From contig JAGYVD010000001.1 of NCBI GenBank assembly GCA_021209875.1, positions 2,232,001 to 2,296,000 of the forward strand: DNA of 64,000 nt. Reading direction: 5' to 3'. Below the pieces are notes generated by a model, which did not search any database, was not told the DNA's origin, and worked only from the letters and a program-made list of their open reading frames with translations. Below, piece by piece: positions 24,477 through 36,265 of this stretch; position 1 is the first letter of the stretch, and every line of letters begins with the position of its first letter. Made by a program: the position numbers and the translations under genes. The DNA is from Rosellinia necatrix. Taxonomy: Eukaryota > Ascomycota > Sordariomycetes > Xylariales > Xylariaceae.

Positions 24477-25421
24477 TCACCGTGGACGGCGCCGGAGCTG
24501 TGGCAGCTGTCCACATGCATGGTGTAAAGCCGTATAGACTTGTCCGCAACGGTAACAAAATTCCTGTCCACAGTTACACCTAGGCAACCATAGATATGTC
24601 AATCAATTGGATGTAGGATAAAAGAAAAGAACAAGGCAGAGGATGGGGGGGGAGGGGGGGCTGAGTGGGAAGAGGAAAGGGGCCTAGAGGAGGGCTTCGT
24701 ATACTTACACCATGTGATCGCAACCACCATCCTTCTGAACCACGCCGAGGCAGTTGGGACAACGCTTCCAGCCTTTAGATTCCGCAAGGCGATTGATCTC
24801 ATCCTCCGCCGTCCTACCCGCCTCTAACTTAGCCTTGTTACACGGACCAAAGTGGGATTTGTCGAAACATCTTTTGCAGGTATTCTGTCCACAGTGCTCA
24901 CACACCCCGATTCTTGGTCTATGGCGGTTCCGATTTGGAATGAACTTGCCACAATCTGCATTCGAACAGTATAGGCTGCTGTGTGGGTTGGTCAACTCTT
25001 CGAACCTAGTCGCGTACTGCCTATGCTCATCCTCGGTAAGGTTTCCGAAGCTATGAACCATATCATCCGGAAGTACATGACAGCACCTCGCCGGCTTGAA
25101 TGGGTTGGAGGAAAGAGCAACACGGACATTGTTTTGAAAACAGCTTTTGCAATGCCGGTGGTCGCACGGGGTGACGCATAGTTCGTCCTCAGGGTATTCC
25201 TCTAAGCAGATGGCGCAAGTAAGTGGTAGAGTTGGTATCGCGCCGGTTAGGGATGAAATAGGCGGGATGTGAACCCTCCTTCCAAGCACCCCAAAAGCCC
25301 GGCGGAAGTCGTTACCTGCGGCACGCACAGGCGCCGCCCCGGGACGTCGGGCCTGAAATGGCAAAATCGCCCCTCGGCGTCGAGATGGGCCATTGGCCGA
25401 ACCACGCAACAAGTGGTCCAT
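24477..25421 (-). CDS. RBR-type E3 ubiquitin ligase (RING1-IBR-RING2)
   Basis: RBR ligases take ubiquitin from an E2 onto a RING2 cysteine before passing it to the substrate. Exons are 24709-25421 and 24477-24579 (816 nt, 271 aa), in phase. RING1 begins at Cys69 (CAICLEEYPEDELC, then CDHRHCKSCF). The IBR zone (about 140-194) has CSNADCGKF, CEHCGQNTCKRC and FGPCN. RING2 starts at CPNC (221-224) and has the GGCDHM block with the predicted catalytic Cys234, then CNCGQEFCYRCG. The intron splits RING2 exactly between HMV and CNCG: GTAAGT donor, CTAG acceptor. Splicing is needed to complete the zinc ligands. The protein ends soon after RING2 (HHACGQLPQL), so it is short for the family, and the N-terminus before RING1 is a basic low-complexity stretch. 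An extra upstream exon cannot be excluded. Confidence 0.88.
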
Positions 25422-27640
25422 TCAGACTGCGGCCGTATGACCGGTAGCAAGGTGTAGAAAATAAAGTTTGAAGTACTGCAATGCGCGTGCGTGAAGAGGG
25501 GGGAGGGGGGGGTCGAGTTCTTCCTCTTCTTATTATTTTAAGAATGCAGCCGGTCGTAAATTGGGGGTCCAGTCTCGGTCTCGGAGCAGGGGTGGCCTTG
25601 TAATTGAGGGCTACCTTATCTCCGGGTCGGTGACTGAGAGCCGGGAGGCCAGAGCTATAATAAAGGGAAATGAGCCACGACGCGGGATATCGTGGATATC
25701 AACGGTGCGGTACCTCAGGACGCACTGAATAAAGACTAGGTGTGTTGTATTACCTGGCACGAAGAGCCGTCAAGCTACGGGAACGTGAAGGGTCAGATAT
25801 AGAAAGGGCGGATGGCGCCCGATCGGCTCACATGGAAAACTCCTTATTCAGCCGAAGCGGACGGCGAGCAGCAGCGGCGGCGGTGGCAGCGGCGGTGGCG
25901 ATGCGATGCGTTGTGATGCGATGCGATGCGATGCGACAAAACCGGTTTGATGCTTTGGCGATAGGGAGAGCCGTGTCAGCCGGGGCGCAGGTACAGAACA
26001 GCTCTCCGAACTGGCACATGTGGTTGTGGCAGGTAGCAGTAGCAGGCACGTGTGGGGTCTGTAAAGGGTGGAAGGTTGCGCCGAGCCAGTTGTTAGCGAT
26101 TGAATAAGTAAGCAAACAAGCAATGGCCAGGTGCACCAACGGGTAACGGGCATTTAACCAATGGACATAGGTTGCGTATGTGGCCAATAGACACAAGATA
26201 GAATTTCTTACCGGTATGAAGTCGCCGGAAAGGTCAAGACGTATCGCGAACTGCGTCCGCAAACTGTTCAGGTCGTCATCCGTGTTGATATCAGCGGCGA
26301 GGATTCTGGTACAGAGGATAGATGAAGAAGGAAATTGGGATTTTGAAACCGAGAAATGAGAATTGGGGATGAGAACTCCAATTGACACCTACCTCATGCG
26401 CTCAAGGACGAGGTAAGTAAGTAGGTAGGTAGTTATTATAGTTGCTGGCAAAATAGCAAGAGTCTATCCCCTGTGGCCGAATGCACCAGTCACCATTGTA
26501 TTGGTACTACCTAGGTACCTAGGTAGGTAAGTAGGTATGTACAGGTTAGAGATACCTAGATAGGTGCTTGGGTAAGTGCTTGGGTAGGTACTTGGGTACC
26601 CCTACATAGGTGCTTGGGCAGGTGCTTGGGCAGGTACAGGTTGGATAGGTTGGTATGTATATTGGTGGGTTAGGTAGGTGGTTGTATCTGCTCGAGATGG
26701 ATGTGGTGGACAGGTATGGTAATAGAAAGAGCATATTATAGAGTTTTACCTTACATACCAGGTAATTACTCAGCCACTCTTGTAAGTCAGCAGGTGTATA
26801 TGGATTATGAGGTGCTTCCTGCCTTATTTACTAGGGAAGTATGCAAAGGAAAAATAAAAGAAAGAAAGAAAAGGAGAGAAGGAAAAAAAAAATTTTTAAA
26901 AAAAAAAAGAACATAACTAAACCATTTATTAGAGGAGAAGGTTGCTTCCATGACTTGTATGAATGACTAGGAAATGGGAAACTCAACCATATTGGGCAGG
27001 GACTTGGGGAGGTCCGTGATAATTACTGGGCCTGAGGTATATTCTGGCTAAGGGAAGAACTCTTGGTTGAGTGGCAATTAATCCGCTAAATATTCGACTT
27101 GGTCTTGCCGTCATACTCTGAAACAGTCAAACTATCATTGTTCGTGATAGTTCAATTCAATGTATTATGAATAGGAAAGGGATAATAATAAGGAAATACA
27201 ATAATCACTGGCAAGTTAAGGTGGTAAGCAACACAGGATTTTGATATTTTGGTATGCGTTTTTACCCATAGGGCCTTAAAGCTCAATCATTCTTATTATA
27301 CAGCCTGTGCCGTGCTGAATAAATAATAACAAAGGTTTGTTCCATAGTACTCAGACTAGTCAGCAGCAATGTTTCATAGCCCAAATATTGTATCCCTTAT
27401 TATCTGGGGCTTTGTACTCTATGGACAAAATAAAGAATGGGGGCATGTGAACCACCTAACAAAGCCGTGGAATCAAAACATAGCGAGTGTCCAGGTAACG
27501 AAGATTTCCTATAAATTTTCCTGGGCAGAGAGATAACTAGGTGGTTGGAGTCCCCGGCACCACGATCACGTTCAACTTCATTCTATCATTCCATTATCGG
27601 TCATTATCGATTCTTGGAGCCACCCCGAAAATAGATCGCC
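25422..27640. other. Intergenic region
   Basis: It holds a GATGC/GATGCGATGC microsatellite at about 25900-25940, a dense TAGGTA/CTTGGGTAGGTA cluster at 26405-26690, and an A-rich run at 26860-26912. A 186-codon minus frame (25828-26388) spans the microsatellite and shows no domain. Bases 27540-27640 are the probable promoter of the next gene. Confidence 0.5.
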
Positions 27641-28102
27641 ATGGCAGGCTACGCGCCACGCGCTCAACAGCAGCCGCGTAAGAGACTAGCCTGTTTCTTA
27701 TTCCTGGCGATGGTGATTCTCTTGGGTATTTTCCTCGGCCAGCTTTACCTCTTTTACGTGGTACCCATGTGTTCTACTACCCCGATGACCTACCCGCAAG
27801 CAGACTCTCGAAACAAGAGCGCGACCTATTATGATGTGCTGAACGTCCCCCAAACTGCAAGCCACGCGGAGATTCAAATTGCATATGCCACACAACTTAG
27901 CAGACTAAGCCGGACAAATATAATTGGCCGCATACTCGCGGCAATGCGCTTGACCACCAACGCCAACATAACCGAGATTGAACAAGCCTATACATATTTG
28001 CACGGTACAAAGCGTTGTGTATACGATTTCGAATATCTCGGCCTTGGGGTCCGCCGGTACCTTAAGTGCCTATACGAGTCAAAATATACATCGGGTTCGT
28101 GA
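27641..28102 (+). CDS. Membrane-anchored J-like protein lacking the HPD motif
   Basis: A 153-residue single-exon protein. The N-terminus is basic (RKR at 13-15), then one strong membrane span (about residues 17-41, LACFLFLAMVILLGIF onward). A J-domain-like fold follows: ATYYDVLNVPQTASHAEIQI (about 61-80) matches helix I and the start of helix II, and ITEIEQAYTYLHGTKRCVYD matches helices III-IV, ending YLG. Between them the expected HPD is replaced by LSRTNIIGRI, so Hsp70 stimulation is not expected; the known parallel is J-like proteins such as Pam16. The start context is GCCATGGC. No intron is needed. Whether the membrane is ER or mitochondrial cannot be told. It may also be a decaying J-protein gene, but the frame is intact and the hydrophobic span well formed. 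Confidence 0.68.
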   Translation: MAGYAPRAQQQPRKRLACFLFLAMVILLGIFLGQLYLFYVVPMCSTTPMTYPQADSRNKSATYYDVLNVPQTASHAEIQIAYATQLSRLSRTNIIGRILAAMRLTTNANITEIEQAYTYLHGTKRCVYDFEYLGLGVRRYLKCLYESKYTSGS

Positions 28103-29930
28103 AGTTGCGTAACCAGTGGCTAGTTAATCATCTGCCATACAGAGACATTCTTTTGCGCGGGATGAGAATACCATGTGCCCAAAGCGGCTGTCTTGTGGTT
28201 ATATCGCGCATAAATAAACATTTTTGTATTGCTTTATTTCCATAGCGACACCAGATATGTAGCCGTCCATACTGTTATTGCGAATCCATCTACTTTTACT
28301 AATGAAGTCACTGACTCCGAGTGTCTAGCCAATTCTCCATACTAGAGTGTTTATCTCTAGCCGCATCCTTAGCGTACAGGACAATAGTAATTACTGTGAC
28401 CACCTTCCTTACTTACACCTGCCGGTTTGACTACATACGTGTGTGCTAATCATTGCTGGATTTTTCGAACGTAATTAACCTGGGTAATTAATGCTTAGAG
28501 ACATGGATGGTGATTAGACATCGATAAGCGCAAGTTGGTTACTACCGATCCGATCGTCACCCATCATACCTTGCTGAACAAACAAAGACTGTCTCGACCC
28601 ACCCCATCCATGTGTTTAATACTTTCTAAATGTTATTCACAGAGATAATGAAGCCTATATACCAACTTAACAAAAATTCGAGGAATTATTCACAAGTTGG
28701 GTAGTATTTAGCTTCCATCAAAGTTGATAGATCCAGTGTGTTCATCTGATTAATCCCCTCATCTGTTGTGTGCACTCCCCGCTCCTCTTCTCTTTCTCTT
28801 TCTTTTGCTCGTCCAAGTCTTGGCTTTCACTGACCTACTATTTATTCAAATTGACATTGTACGGTCTTCCCGCTGATAAAGTCGCTTGTAGATGAGTCGA
28901 CAGGAAGAGGTCCTGACACGATACAAGAAGTAGACCCTATAAGCTGGGGCAAGATATTTAGTTTCTAGGCGGTGATCGGTATTGAATTTGGGTTGGCAGA
29001 CTGATCATTCAGATGTCTAGAAACAGAAGGATATTAATATACCAATGATCCATATCGGCCAAACATGGCAAGCAATCGGCAGATATTACTATGGTAGGTA
29101 AAATATAACTAGTTCTCGCCGAGCAAATCCCGGATGGGATGAAATAGGAAGTTGATGGTGTGATATTCACTAAAATTTCTATAATCGGTATATTCCGTGA
29201 TGGATATACCCCTAGTTTCAGATGTATACTAGAGTGGATTCTAGAGCGCATGGATGGATGAACAACGTATTAACGGTGGTCGGAATACAATCACGGCCAG
29301 GAAATTATCGGCTATAACTGCGTATGTGACAGGGCTAGGGCACAAGCGTTCACAACGGCGCAAGGCAGCACATACAAGGAGAAAAGATATGTGAAGCGAA
29401 AATTATATTGGGATGTGAATGATAGTAGTGCCGACTAGGGATATAAAATAGGTAACCCAGTGCCTAATTCCGCAGACTAGGTAGCGGTAGCCCGTGTTCG
29501 TCTACTCGGGCACGCCCAACGCCATCAAGACGGTTCGGATATAGGGGGCACCGGGGCCCAATGTATCCCATGTCATAAATCCCCCCACTCATAAAAAAAA
29601 AAAAAAGCCATCCTTAGAATGCCGTGAAATTAGTCTATCGCCATGAACGTAGAGTAGGGGGCCGTGTACGACGAGGTCGATGATCGGTAACCCCAGGGTC
29701 GAAAATATGCCAGCAGCTGGCACAGGGTGGTATGATAGATTGTGTTATGCTCGAGATGTTCCGCCCACTGATAGGTCAGGTGCCAAAATTAGATTTGTCG
29801 CAGGTACGTAGAACCGCTGGGAATTTTTCAAGATCGTGACCGGGAATAGATGTCGGCAATGCCTCATATGTACATATATACAGTGGTGTGTGTCCAGGGG
29901 GCTCAGCACTTTGTGGTTGCGGGCGTCTTC
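28103..29930. other. Intergenic region
   Basis: AT-leaning sequence of average complexity. No frame with a domain, no tRNA-type boxes and no strong repeats are visible, except an A13 run near 29588-29602. Confidence 0.45.
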
Positions 29931-30128
29931 TTAGGGTCGGTTGAGCGCAATGGGGTATGTCCGGATCTCGCGGCGGTGAATATCAGGCAGGAGAGTGAGG
30001 TTGTAGTGCCTGGCCTTTACATCCAATATGGTGGCATTGGTTGGTGGGTATGTTGGGGGGTGAGGAGCGGCGATGCCAACTTGGAGGAGCGCGGCAGCAG
30101 CCAGCAGGGAAGCGAGGAATTTAGCCAT
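29931..30128 (-). CDS. Possible small secreted protein
   Basis: A 65-residue frame starting MAKFLASLLAAAALLQVGIA, a textbook signal peptide: Lys3, a hydrophobic core, and a likely cut after AAP. The mature part is about 44 residues with NATILDVKARHYNLTLLPD and two N-glycosylation sequons (NAT, NLT). There are no cysteines, so it is not a typical disulfide-rich effector. The start lies in an excellent context (AACAATGGC). The frame ends with TAA without an obvious donor nearby; a missed downstream exon is possible. No family is recognised. The evidence is the signal peptide and start context only. Confidence 0.42.
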   Translation of the reverse strand: MAKFLASLLAAAALLQVGIAAPHPPTYPPTNATILDVKARHYNLTLLPDIHRREIRTYPIALNRP

Positions 30129-31137
30129 TGTTGATGAGGTTGGATTTTAGCGAGAGGAGATAAACGACCAAGGACCACTGAGCCTCGAGAAAGGAATGAG
30201 ATGAGTAGAGAGAGAAGAACATGGGAGAAGTCCTCCTGGAGAGCCGAGGGAGAGAGGCCGGCCTCCTTATAGCAACCAATGCACACTGAGTTTTACGTCG
30301 ATCGGCAGTTGAATTGCGGTTTTCGTTCCACGTAATGATACTCACAGTATAGCCTGTAAACGCGGTCTAATAAAAGAGAGTAGTGTATTGCCCTCGTCGG
30401 GAGGCCTGGTTGGCAGCCCTGGTATGGCACCTCCGTATTCCCGCCGTTTTCCTGACTTACAAGTATAGCTCGAGAAACCCGGGCCAAGACTGCCCAGGTG
30501 GCTGCCAAACTAACAAGGGTCCACTGGGAAGTTGGGCTCAGGGGTTCCATCCTCTCATTGGCTCAGGCTATTGGGGATCGGCAGTCGAGCAAGAGTGGAG
30601 AAAGCACTAGCTGCATGGTATTCCTTGGTATGTAGGTAAGGTACGAAGCATGTATGTTATGTAGTAGTAGCTATAATGTAGGTATGCAGGCATAAGCCCT
30701 TCAATCCTGTCGCATGTTGGATCGTACTTACACATGTAGTTACGTGTACCTACTTAGCTACCTAGTTACCTATTACCCACCTACCTATGCAACCAGAGAT
30801 AAACCACGACCAGGGTGCCAGGGTTTGATATTAACCATTGGCTTCACCACTTCCGTGCCATCCCCATTCGCATTTTTATTCTTCGGCCGTGTCGGGCGAT
30901 CGATACTTGACGTGCAGCAATGACGGGCGTCCGATGCTACTAAAAGAAGAAAGAGATCTCGGGGAGATCTTCTGTCGCCATTCTTCTATGCATGTTAGCT
31001 ATAAGGGCTTGTGGAGGAGGGCCGAATCCGGATGTGCAGTTCTGGTAGGTACTTAGGCAGTGGACTTGTAGTGTATAAGTCGGTATAACTAACGTCCCTA
31101 ATCCGCATCTCCAGTGGTTGCTTTCCCTAGTAGTAAC

Positions 31138-31169
<32 letters not shown>

Positions 31170-31170
31170 T
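31138..31170. repeat. AGT trinucleotide microsatellite
   Basis: About eleven uninterrupted units of TAG/AGT, flanked by two imperfect ones. It is intergenic. Confidence 0.9.
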
Positions 31171-31859
31171 AGCTGGGTATTTATCTCGAGTGCTTTAATA
31201 GGTAGGTACTAACCAATTGGGTTAACTTGCGTATCAACATCCATATATAAGTAGTGAGTAGTTACCTACATACCTGCCAGCCACCTACCTACTAACTACT
31301 GGGTGGGAAGGTAGGCCAAACGGGGCTTGGCACAATCAATACTGAGCAGCTTACCTGGCCGAATTGTCTGACGGATACATTACATCATGGAACGTTAGCG
31401 AACATTGGTCGGTTCCAACTCTCCAAGACCGACTTTTTATCCTATCTACCCATTTCCTCTGCCCGTTTCCTGTCTACCTACAACCTACCTGATAACTACC
31501 AATAGGCCCCTGAGAAAAATTTACGGCATATTCTCCGGTGCCGCGACGCGGCATGTTCGGCTGAATGGACATGCCCAGGGCATCGCGGGTTGCCGCGTGA
31601 GGAGGGCAGCATTTACTCTATTCACAACCCGGCCGCCCCAATTAGCGAGTAAGCAGCGCGAGTCGGATACTTCCTCGCCAGAAGCGAGTCGTGTTGTGGC
31701 GTGCAGACCTTGCAGTGCCATGACGCTTGGCAGATGCCGAGCTGTCAGTCTTGGTGGCTGCACAGTGGCCGACGGTCGCACGCCGGAGCGGCTCAATGTC
31801 TAAACAAGGTAAAAGGAAAGGGAGTTTAAACTGCTAGTTAACTACCTAGGTACCTACCT

Positions 31860-31860
<1 letters not shown>

Positions 31861-31911
<51 letters not shown>
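31861..31911. repeat. AGT trinucleotide microsatellite
   Basis: Seventeen uninterrupted AGT units. They are embedded directly between two TAGGTACCTA repeat clusters, which suggests slippage expansion from the TAG core of that motif. Confidence 0.92.
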
Positions 31912-31912
<1 letters not shown>

Positions 31913-34703
31913 TTAACATCTAATCTAGGTGTCTTAGGTACCTACCTTAGGTAGGTAGTCGATTCCTTATGACTTACTCATGTACTTACTTGCACGGTAC
32001 TACGCCCACTACATAGGTATATTGGGACCATCTTGGCGTGGATGACCAATCTATCCGGTATCCGTCTCCTTCTCCTTCTCCCGCATGCTACACTACTTTG
32101 CTCTTGTAGCCTGTACGTACGTATCTACATACATACCCCGTCCGTCGATCTCTATGGAATGTATATTTCGCATCGTGTTCTGTCCATACAGCCAAGTCAG
32201 TGCAGTACCTAGACTACGCAGAGCACTATAGTGAGGTGTCGCGGCCGCCGATCAGTGCGAGGCGCCGAATTCTCCTTCGTGCGACATCTCTCCATGGCAC
32301 ACCCAAGCAATTCCATTTTCGTCGCAGTCTCCGTTGTCGCAGATCCGCTCGATTGACAGAAGTGCAGGGACAAGGCCCTGCTCAATTGCCGATCGTGGCG
32401 CCTTTTAGCCTTGCGCCTGTCGATCGGGCGATCAAGGATCCAAAATAATTAAAAGGCCGCCGAGGCCATCGAGGCCGTCGAGGCCGTCGAGGTCGATAGG
32501 TCAGCACGCTGGTCGTCGGTGTCTCGTTGTCGACATTTCCCGCTCTTCTGCCGTGCAGATACCGTGCCTGTTCTGCAGCGCAACCCGGCTCTGCAACTCC
32601 ATCTCCCGCTTCGAGTAATGGAATGCGCTGATCAGTCGACCTTCCTGCCAGATGTGGTTCCGGAGCACTCAGGCGAGGATGCTCGCGGCCGTTATCAGCA
32701 ACACGCCGCAAAGCTTCGCGCACGAATGCGAAGGAGGGCCGCCCTCGTCGCCGGCACCAAACAAGGGACCCTCAAACAAGACCTGCTATTAATGAGCCTG
32801 GCTTGGGGAGCCGAGTGCCGTACCCCGCCCTGCGAGCAGGTAATCAGGGAATATAAACTGCAGTTGATTTCGGTGAGCCGCCCAGCAGCCGCTCATAGAT
32901 AACGTCCCGTCGCGGTCCGTCCTCTATTCTCCATTACCCGGCGCCCCAAAGCCTGGCAAAGGTAGATTGCGTCGGAGCGCAAACAACGACAATACCTGGT
33001 TTCTTGATTGAGGGACGACCAGGAAAGTTCGTTTGCAGCTCACCCTGAGCCGCGCAAGCGATGGTTGCGGACCGGACTCTTGGATACAGTAGCCGTGGGA
33101 TCAGCACCCAGTACCGATTGGTCCATCAACGCCCTGCTCCTTGCTTTGGTCGGTGCGCTACCCTATCTCACGGTCGGTTATGTATTGGACAGTTAATCGA
33201 TCGATCGGCTGCATGTGAGCAGCAACGCAGCCTGTAGCCGAAGGTGTTGGGTCTTATCTCTCCGACCACGACGGCCTCTTACTCCTCTACAACAAAGTAT
33301 AGTGCAAAACCTACATGCCCCAGGTACCTCATCATCCTCCCAGCCTCCAAGGCCAGCGTTCCAGGCCAGCACTTGGCAATTAAGAGCGAGACTGGGCAGT
33401 AACTCTTAGAGTAGGATCCGAATTATGTCTTGCCATGTTTAAAGTACGGGCACGGGCGGTAGTGATTAGTGATCGGCAGTTGTTGTCGCATGGTCCCTAT
33501 TTGCTAGGCAAACCGTCTAGGGACGACATCCGATGATGGTCAAGGCAAGGCCTATCAAGGTATTAGCACTCGGCTAAATATTATCGAGTCTTCAATCTGT
33601 GCATCTTTGCTGAACAACAGCATTTCCTATGCAGTAGTCGGAGATTTTTCCCTCCTCTCCCCCAACCCTCTGTCATGCTAATCCTGCATTAGCGAGTTTC
33701 CGATAGCTAGCAGCCAAGGCTGCCGTCATAGTTTTGGTCATTTGCAATGCCAAACCGCGGCGCCCTTGCCTGGCGATCATCACTAAAATGACCATGGTGA
33801 TCATCACTTGAAATCGAAGGCCGTTGCGGATCTCCGAAACCCCAAACTTACAATTGCGGAACAAGATCTACCTAAGGAGATAAGGCTAATCAGAAACCAA
33901 AGGGGGACAAGACGCTTTGGTGTTCCACCTAACTCATTGCGCGATCCATGTAGATGATCCTCTCTATGTATCCTTCAATTAATCTTAGTGCTCGGGATTG
34001 TTACACACAGTGTTCCACGTGGTAGAGAACCAACCCATTAACGCAGTTCTTGAAGTTAATTCCCTTCCCGCGGTTGAAATTACTTCAGGTTAACTCAATT
34101 TGCGAAGTAACGTCAAGCCTCTGATATACACTAATGAGTTCTAGTCATAGAATATCTTTCAGCATCTCATCAGCAGTCTGTATCTAGGCTCTATCCCACT
34201 TTGACACACTGCCGCAGCGAGCTAGACCGGATAAAAAACTCACACTGTTTAACACACAGGCAGCACTGAATTTAATTAAAATGATACATAGTTATAATCT
34301 GCCGTGGTCAGTTAGATTTCCAGCTTACCAATATTTTACCCTTCATGATGCGATGGTTAGAGGTAGGTTTTTCACTACACAATGTTGACCACATTGCGGG
34401 GTGACTCTGCACTCGCCATACTATAGAATATCTGACACTAAGTAGTTAAGCGCGGCCGCGCGTTACGGAGAAGCCGAATGCAATACATTTCCATTTTAAA
34501 TGTGCGTTAAGTGCGAAGTAGTGTAGGATAAATGACACTAGTCTTGACGATACGCATAAAACCAGGTGTCGGATAGGGCTAGTAGGTTTATTGGCTTCTT
34601 ATTGGGTAGAGGTCATTGTACTATGACAGATACAGTATACATATTAGTAGCCTCATTCCTTCATTCACTTCTAACTACCAGATTTGTAATGACGAGTCAG
34701 CCC

Positions 34704-35771
34704 TCACGTGGTTGAGGGCACCTTTCCAATATTAGTGACACGACGAAATTCGTTGTCGGTGTGCTGATGTACCCGCCGCACCAGACCATGGGCTCTCATA
34801 ACGCTCAGTAGCTCGAGTACGGCGGGAGAGGCGCTTTCACAGTCAGATCCAACCGAGTACACCCCACTAGCCGTCACCCCGGATGTTCCTACCGCAATCT
34901 CGACCCCGTCCCCTAGCGGCACGCCCGCGGCTTCTACCCCAGAAGCGGGCGGGAACCTCGATGACGTCGCGACATATAGCTGCCTCTGACCGCTCTCCTC
35001 GAGGGGCATGAATTCCAGGGTTCTCAGCACCTCTTCCGGCAGGTACGCCAGGAGCTTCGTCCGCACCGTGCCCGGGTAGTCATGGACAAAACTAACGTCG
35101 GGGGCGGTCCGTGCTACGGCCTCGAGACCGAGGGTCACCAGCGACGTGAGGTGTCCGCGGAGTTTGTCCTGCGGGACTCGGAGGGCCGGGAAATCGGCCG
35201 CGTCGAGCTCGCTCTCGTGCCCGCCTCCCCCGACCGTGACGACACGACGGAGGGCCGTCGCACGTCGGACGAGGGGCAGCAGGTTGGTGGTGAAGCAGAC
35301 ACGGGCGTAGTAGTTCAGGGCAGCCAGGAGGTGGACGCCCTCGGCCGTTTCTGTAGACTGGCGCTCAGCATGGTCGAGCCAGGCAGGCACGCGGGGGTGG
35401 GTCGCTAGAGACTTACTGCTACGATCCATGCTCGGAACTCCGCAGCTGAGGAAAAGGAGATTGATGGCCTGCTCCCGGGCCTTGATCTCCTCGCATACTT
35501 CGTCGACCACCTTGAGCAGGCTCACATCGGCCTTTCGAAAGACGTACTGGCCCCCCGGGTTCAGTGCTTGGCACTCAGCCGTGATGCGGTCCGCGGCTTC
35601 TTGCGAACGGCCGACGAAGTACACCCGTGGTTGAGCGGCGTGTTGGGCGAATTGCTTCAGGGTCGCTCCTCCGATGCCGCTAGTTGCGCCAACGAAAAGC
35701 GCAACTAGACCAGGAGGCAGAGCGGTGGAGACCAAGGAATTAGATGAACGGATGCTAGATATGGAAACCAT
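34704..35771 (-). CDS. Short-chain dehydrogenase/reductase (SDR), atypical active site
   Basis: A cytosolic NAD(P)-dependent oxidoreductase by fold. Exons are 35417-35771 and 34704-35350 (1002 nt, 333 aa). The ATG at 35771 (AAAATGG context) was chosen over the longer frame at 35939 because the SDR fold begins shortly after it. The Rossmann motif VGATSGIGGAT is near residue 27, the adenine-side KADVSLL follows, then the NLLFLSCGVPS block. The 66-bp intron is in frame and stop-free (GTAAGT; acceptor TCTACAG). Removing it gives SKTAEGVHLLAALNYYARV, the usual spacing. The standard YxxxK is not present after the catalytic-Ser region: it reads VVTVGGGGHESEL. This resembles the divergent fungal SDR-like group, where NYYARxxF is the conserved tyrosine block, so the reaction is uncertain. 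It is divergent from the Zn2Cys6 gene at 36266. Confidence 0.82.
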   Translation of the reverse strand: MVSISSIRSSNSLVSTALPPGLVALFVGATSGIGGATLKQFAQHAAQPRVYFVGRSQEAADRITAECQALNPGGQYVFRKADVSLLKVVDEVCEEIKAREQAINLLFLSCGVPSMDRSSKSLATHPRVPAWLDHAERQSTETAEGVHLLAALNYYARVCFTTNLLPLVRRATALRRVVTVGGGGHESELDAADFPALRVPQDKLRGHLTSLVTLGLEAVARTAPDVSFVHDYPGTVRTKLLAYLPEEVLRTLEFMPLEESGQRQLYVATSSRFPPASGVEAAGVPLGDGVEIAVGTSGVTASGVYSVGSDCESASPAVLELLSVMRAHGLVRRVHQHTDNEFRRVTNIGKVPSTT

Positions 35772-36265
35772 TTTAGTCGATGATAACTCTTGGGATATAG
35801 ATCGATAGTGCTCCTGGATGAGACTTGGAAGTTGGTTCTTTCTAACTTGAACTGGGTTTCGTGGCAATTTTAGTCGCAGCACTGCCCTTTGTAATAGTCG
35901 TAGAAGGAAACAATTGACATGACGACAAATTGAGTGCATACTGCGCTTTACATGCCTATCAGTCTATTGCCTAGAGCTCATGAATACGGGGGCGACAGTC
36001 ATAGAACCAGCACAGAGTGCAATATAAAATATCGTGTGCACGACTGATTCGGCGTTTGTTAGAAGCATGATTGGCTAGAAAACGCCGAAGCTGCAGAGCG
36101 GGGCCGAACCTCACGGACCGGCCGGATTTGATGACACCGCATGTGGCACTGACCCATCAACGCCTCGTTCAGACTTGAACTTTTTCGCGTTCCACCGGGA
36201 AATCGCGGTACCGGACTTCGGAATTACAGCACGCTAATACGGAGCCTACCACGGCACAACCGTCT
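35772..36265. promoter_or_regulatory. Divergent promoter between SDR and Zn2Cys6 genes
   Basis: A 494-bp region separates the two start codons. It contains a cluster of CGG triplets, the half-site bound by Zn2Cys6 factors: CGGACCGGCCGG at 36114-36125 and the palindrome CGGTACCG at 36206-36213, followed by ACTTCGG. Part of it on the SDR side is an open frame continuing upstream of the chosen SDR start. Binding is inferred, not shown. Confidence 0.45.

Larger units (their letters stand above)
30129..34703. other. Gene-poor intergenic region with microsatellites and repeats
   Basis: About 4.6 kb in which I can support no gene. It has TAGGTA clusters (30740-30790, 31198-31290, 31838-31960), two TAG/AGT microsatellites, and a four-fold GAGGCC(A/G)TC repeat at about 32461-32492. 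GC-rich overlapping frames at 31405-31803 and 32200-32902 lack motifs and lie on both strands at once. They could be remains of genes or unconstrained GC-rich DNA. 33430-34700 is featureless. Confidence 0.45.

Noticed and set aside
25828..26388. A 186-codon minus frame with a hydrophobic stretch
   Set aside because: It runs through the GATGC microsatellite, has no recognisable domain, and its 5' end abuts TAGGTA repeats; probably chance.
31405..31803. A 132-codon plus frame and an antisense 91-codon frame
   Set aside because: GC-rich frames on both strands without motifs, signal peptide or splice partner.
32200..32902. Overlapping frames of 82-127 codons
   Set aside because: No domain, a repeated GAGGCC core, and comparable openness on both strands.
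35772..35939. Extended N-terminus of the SDR protein from an upstream ATG
   Set aside because: The 56 extra residues are basic and low in complexity; the ATG at 35771 has a better context and lies at the usual distance from the Rossmann motif.
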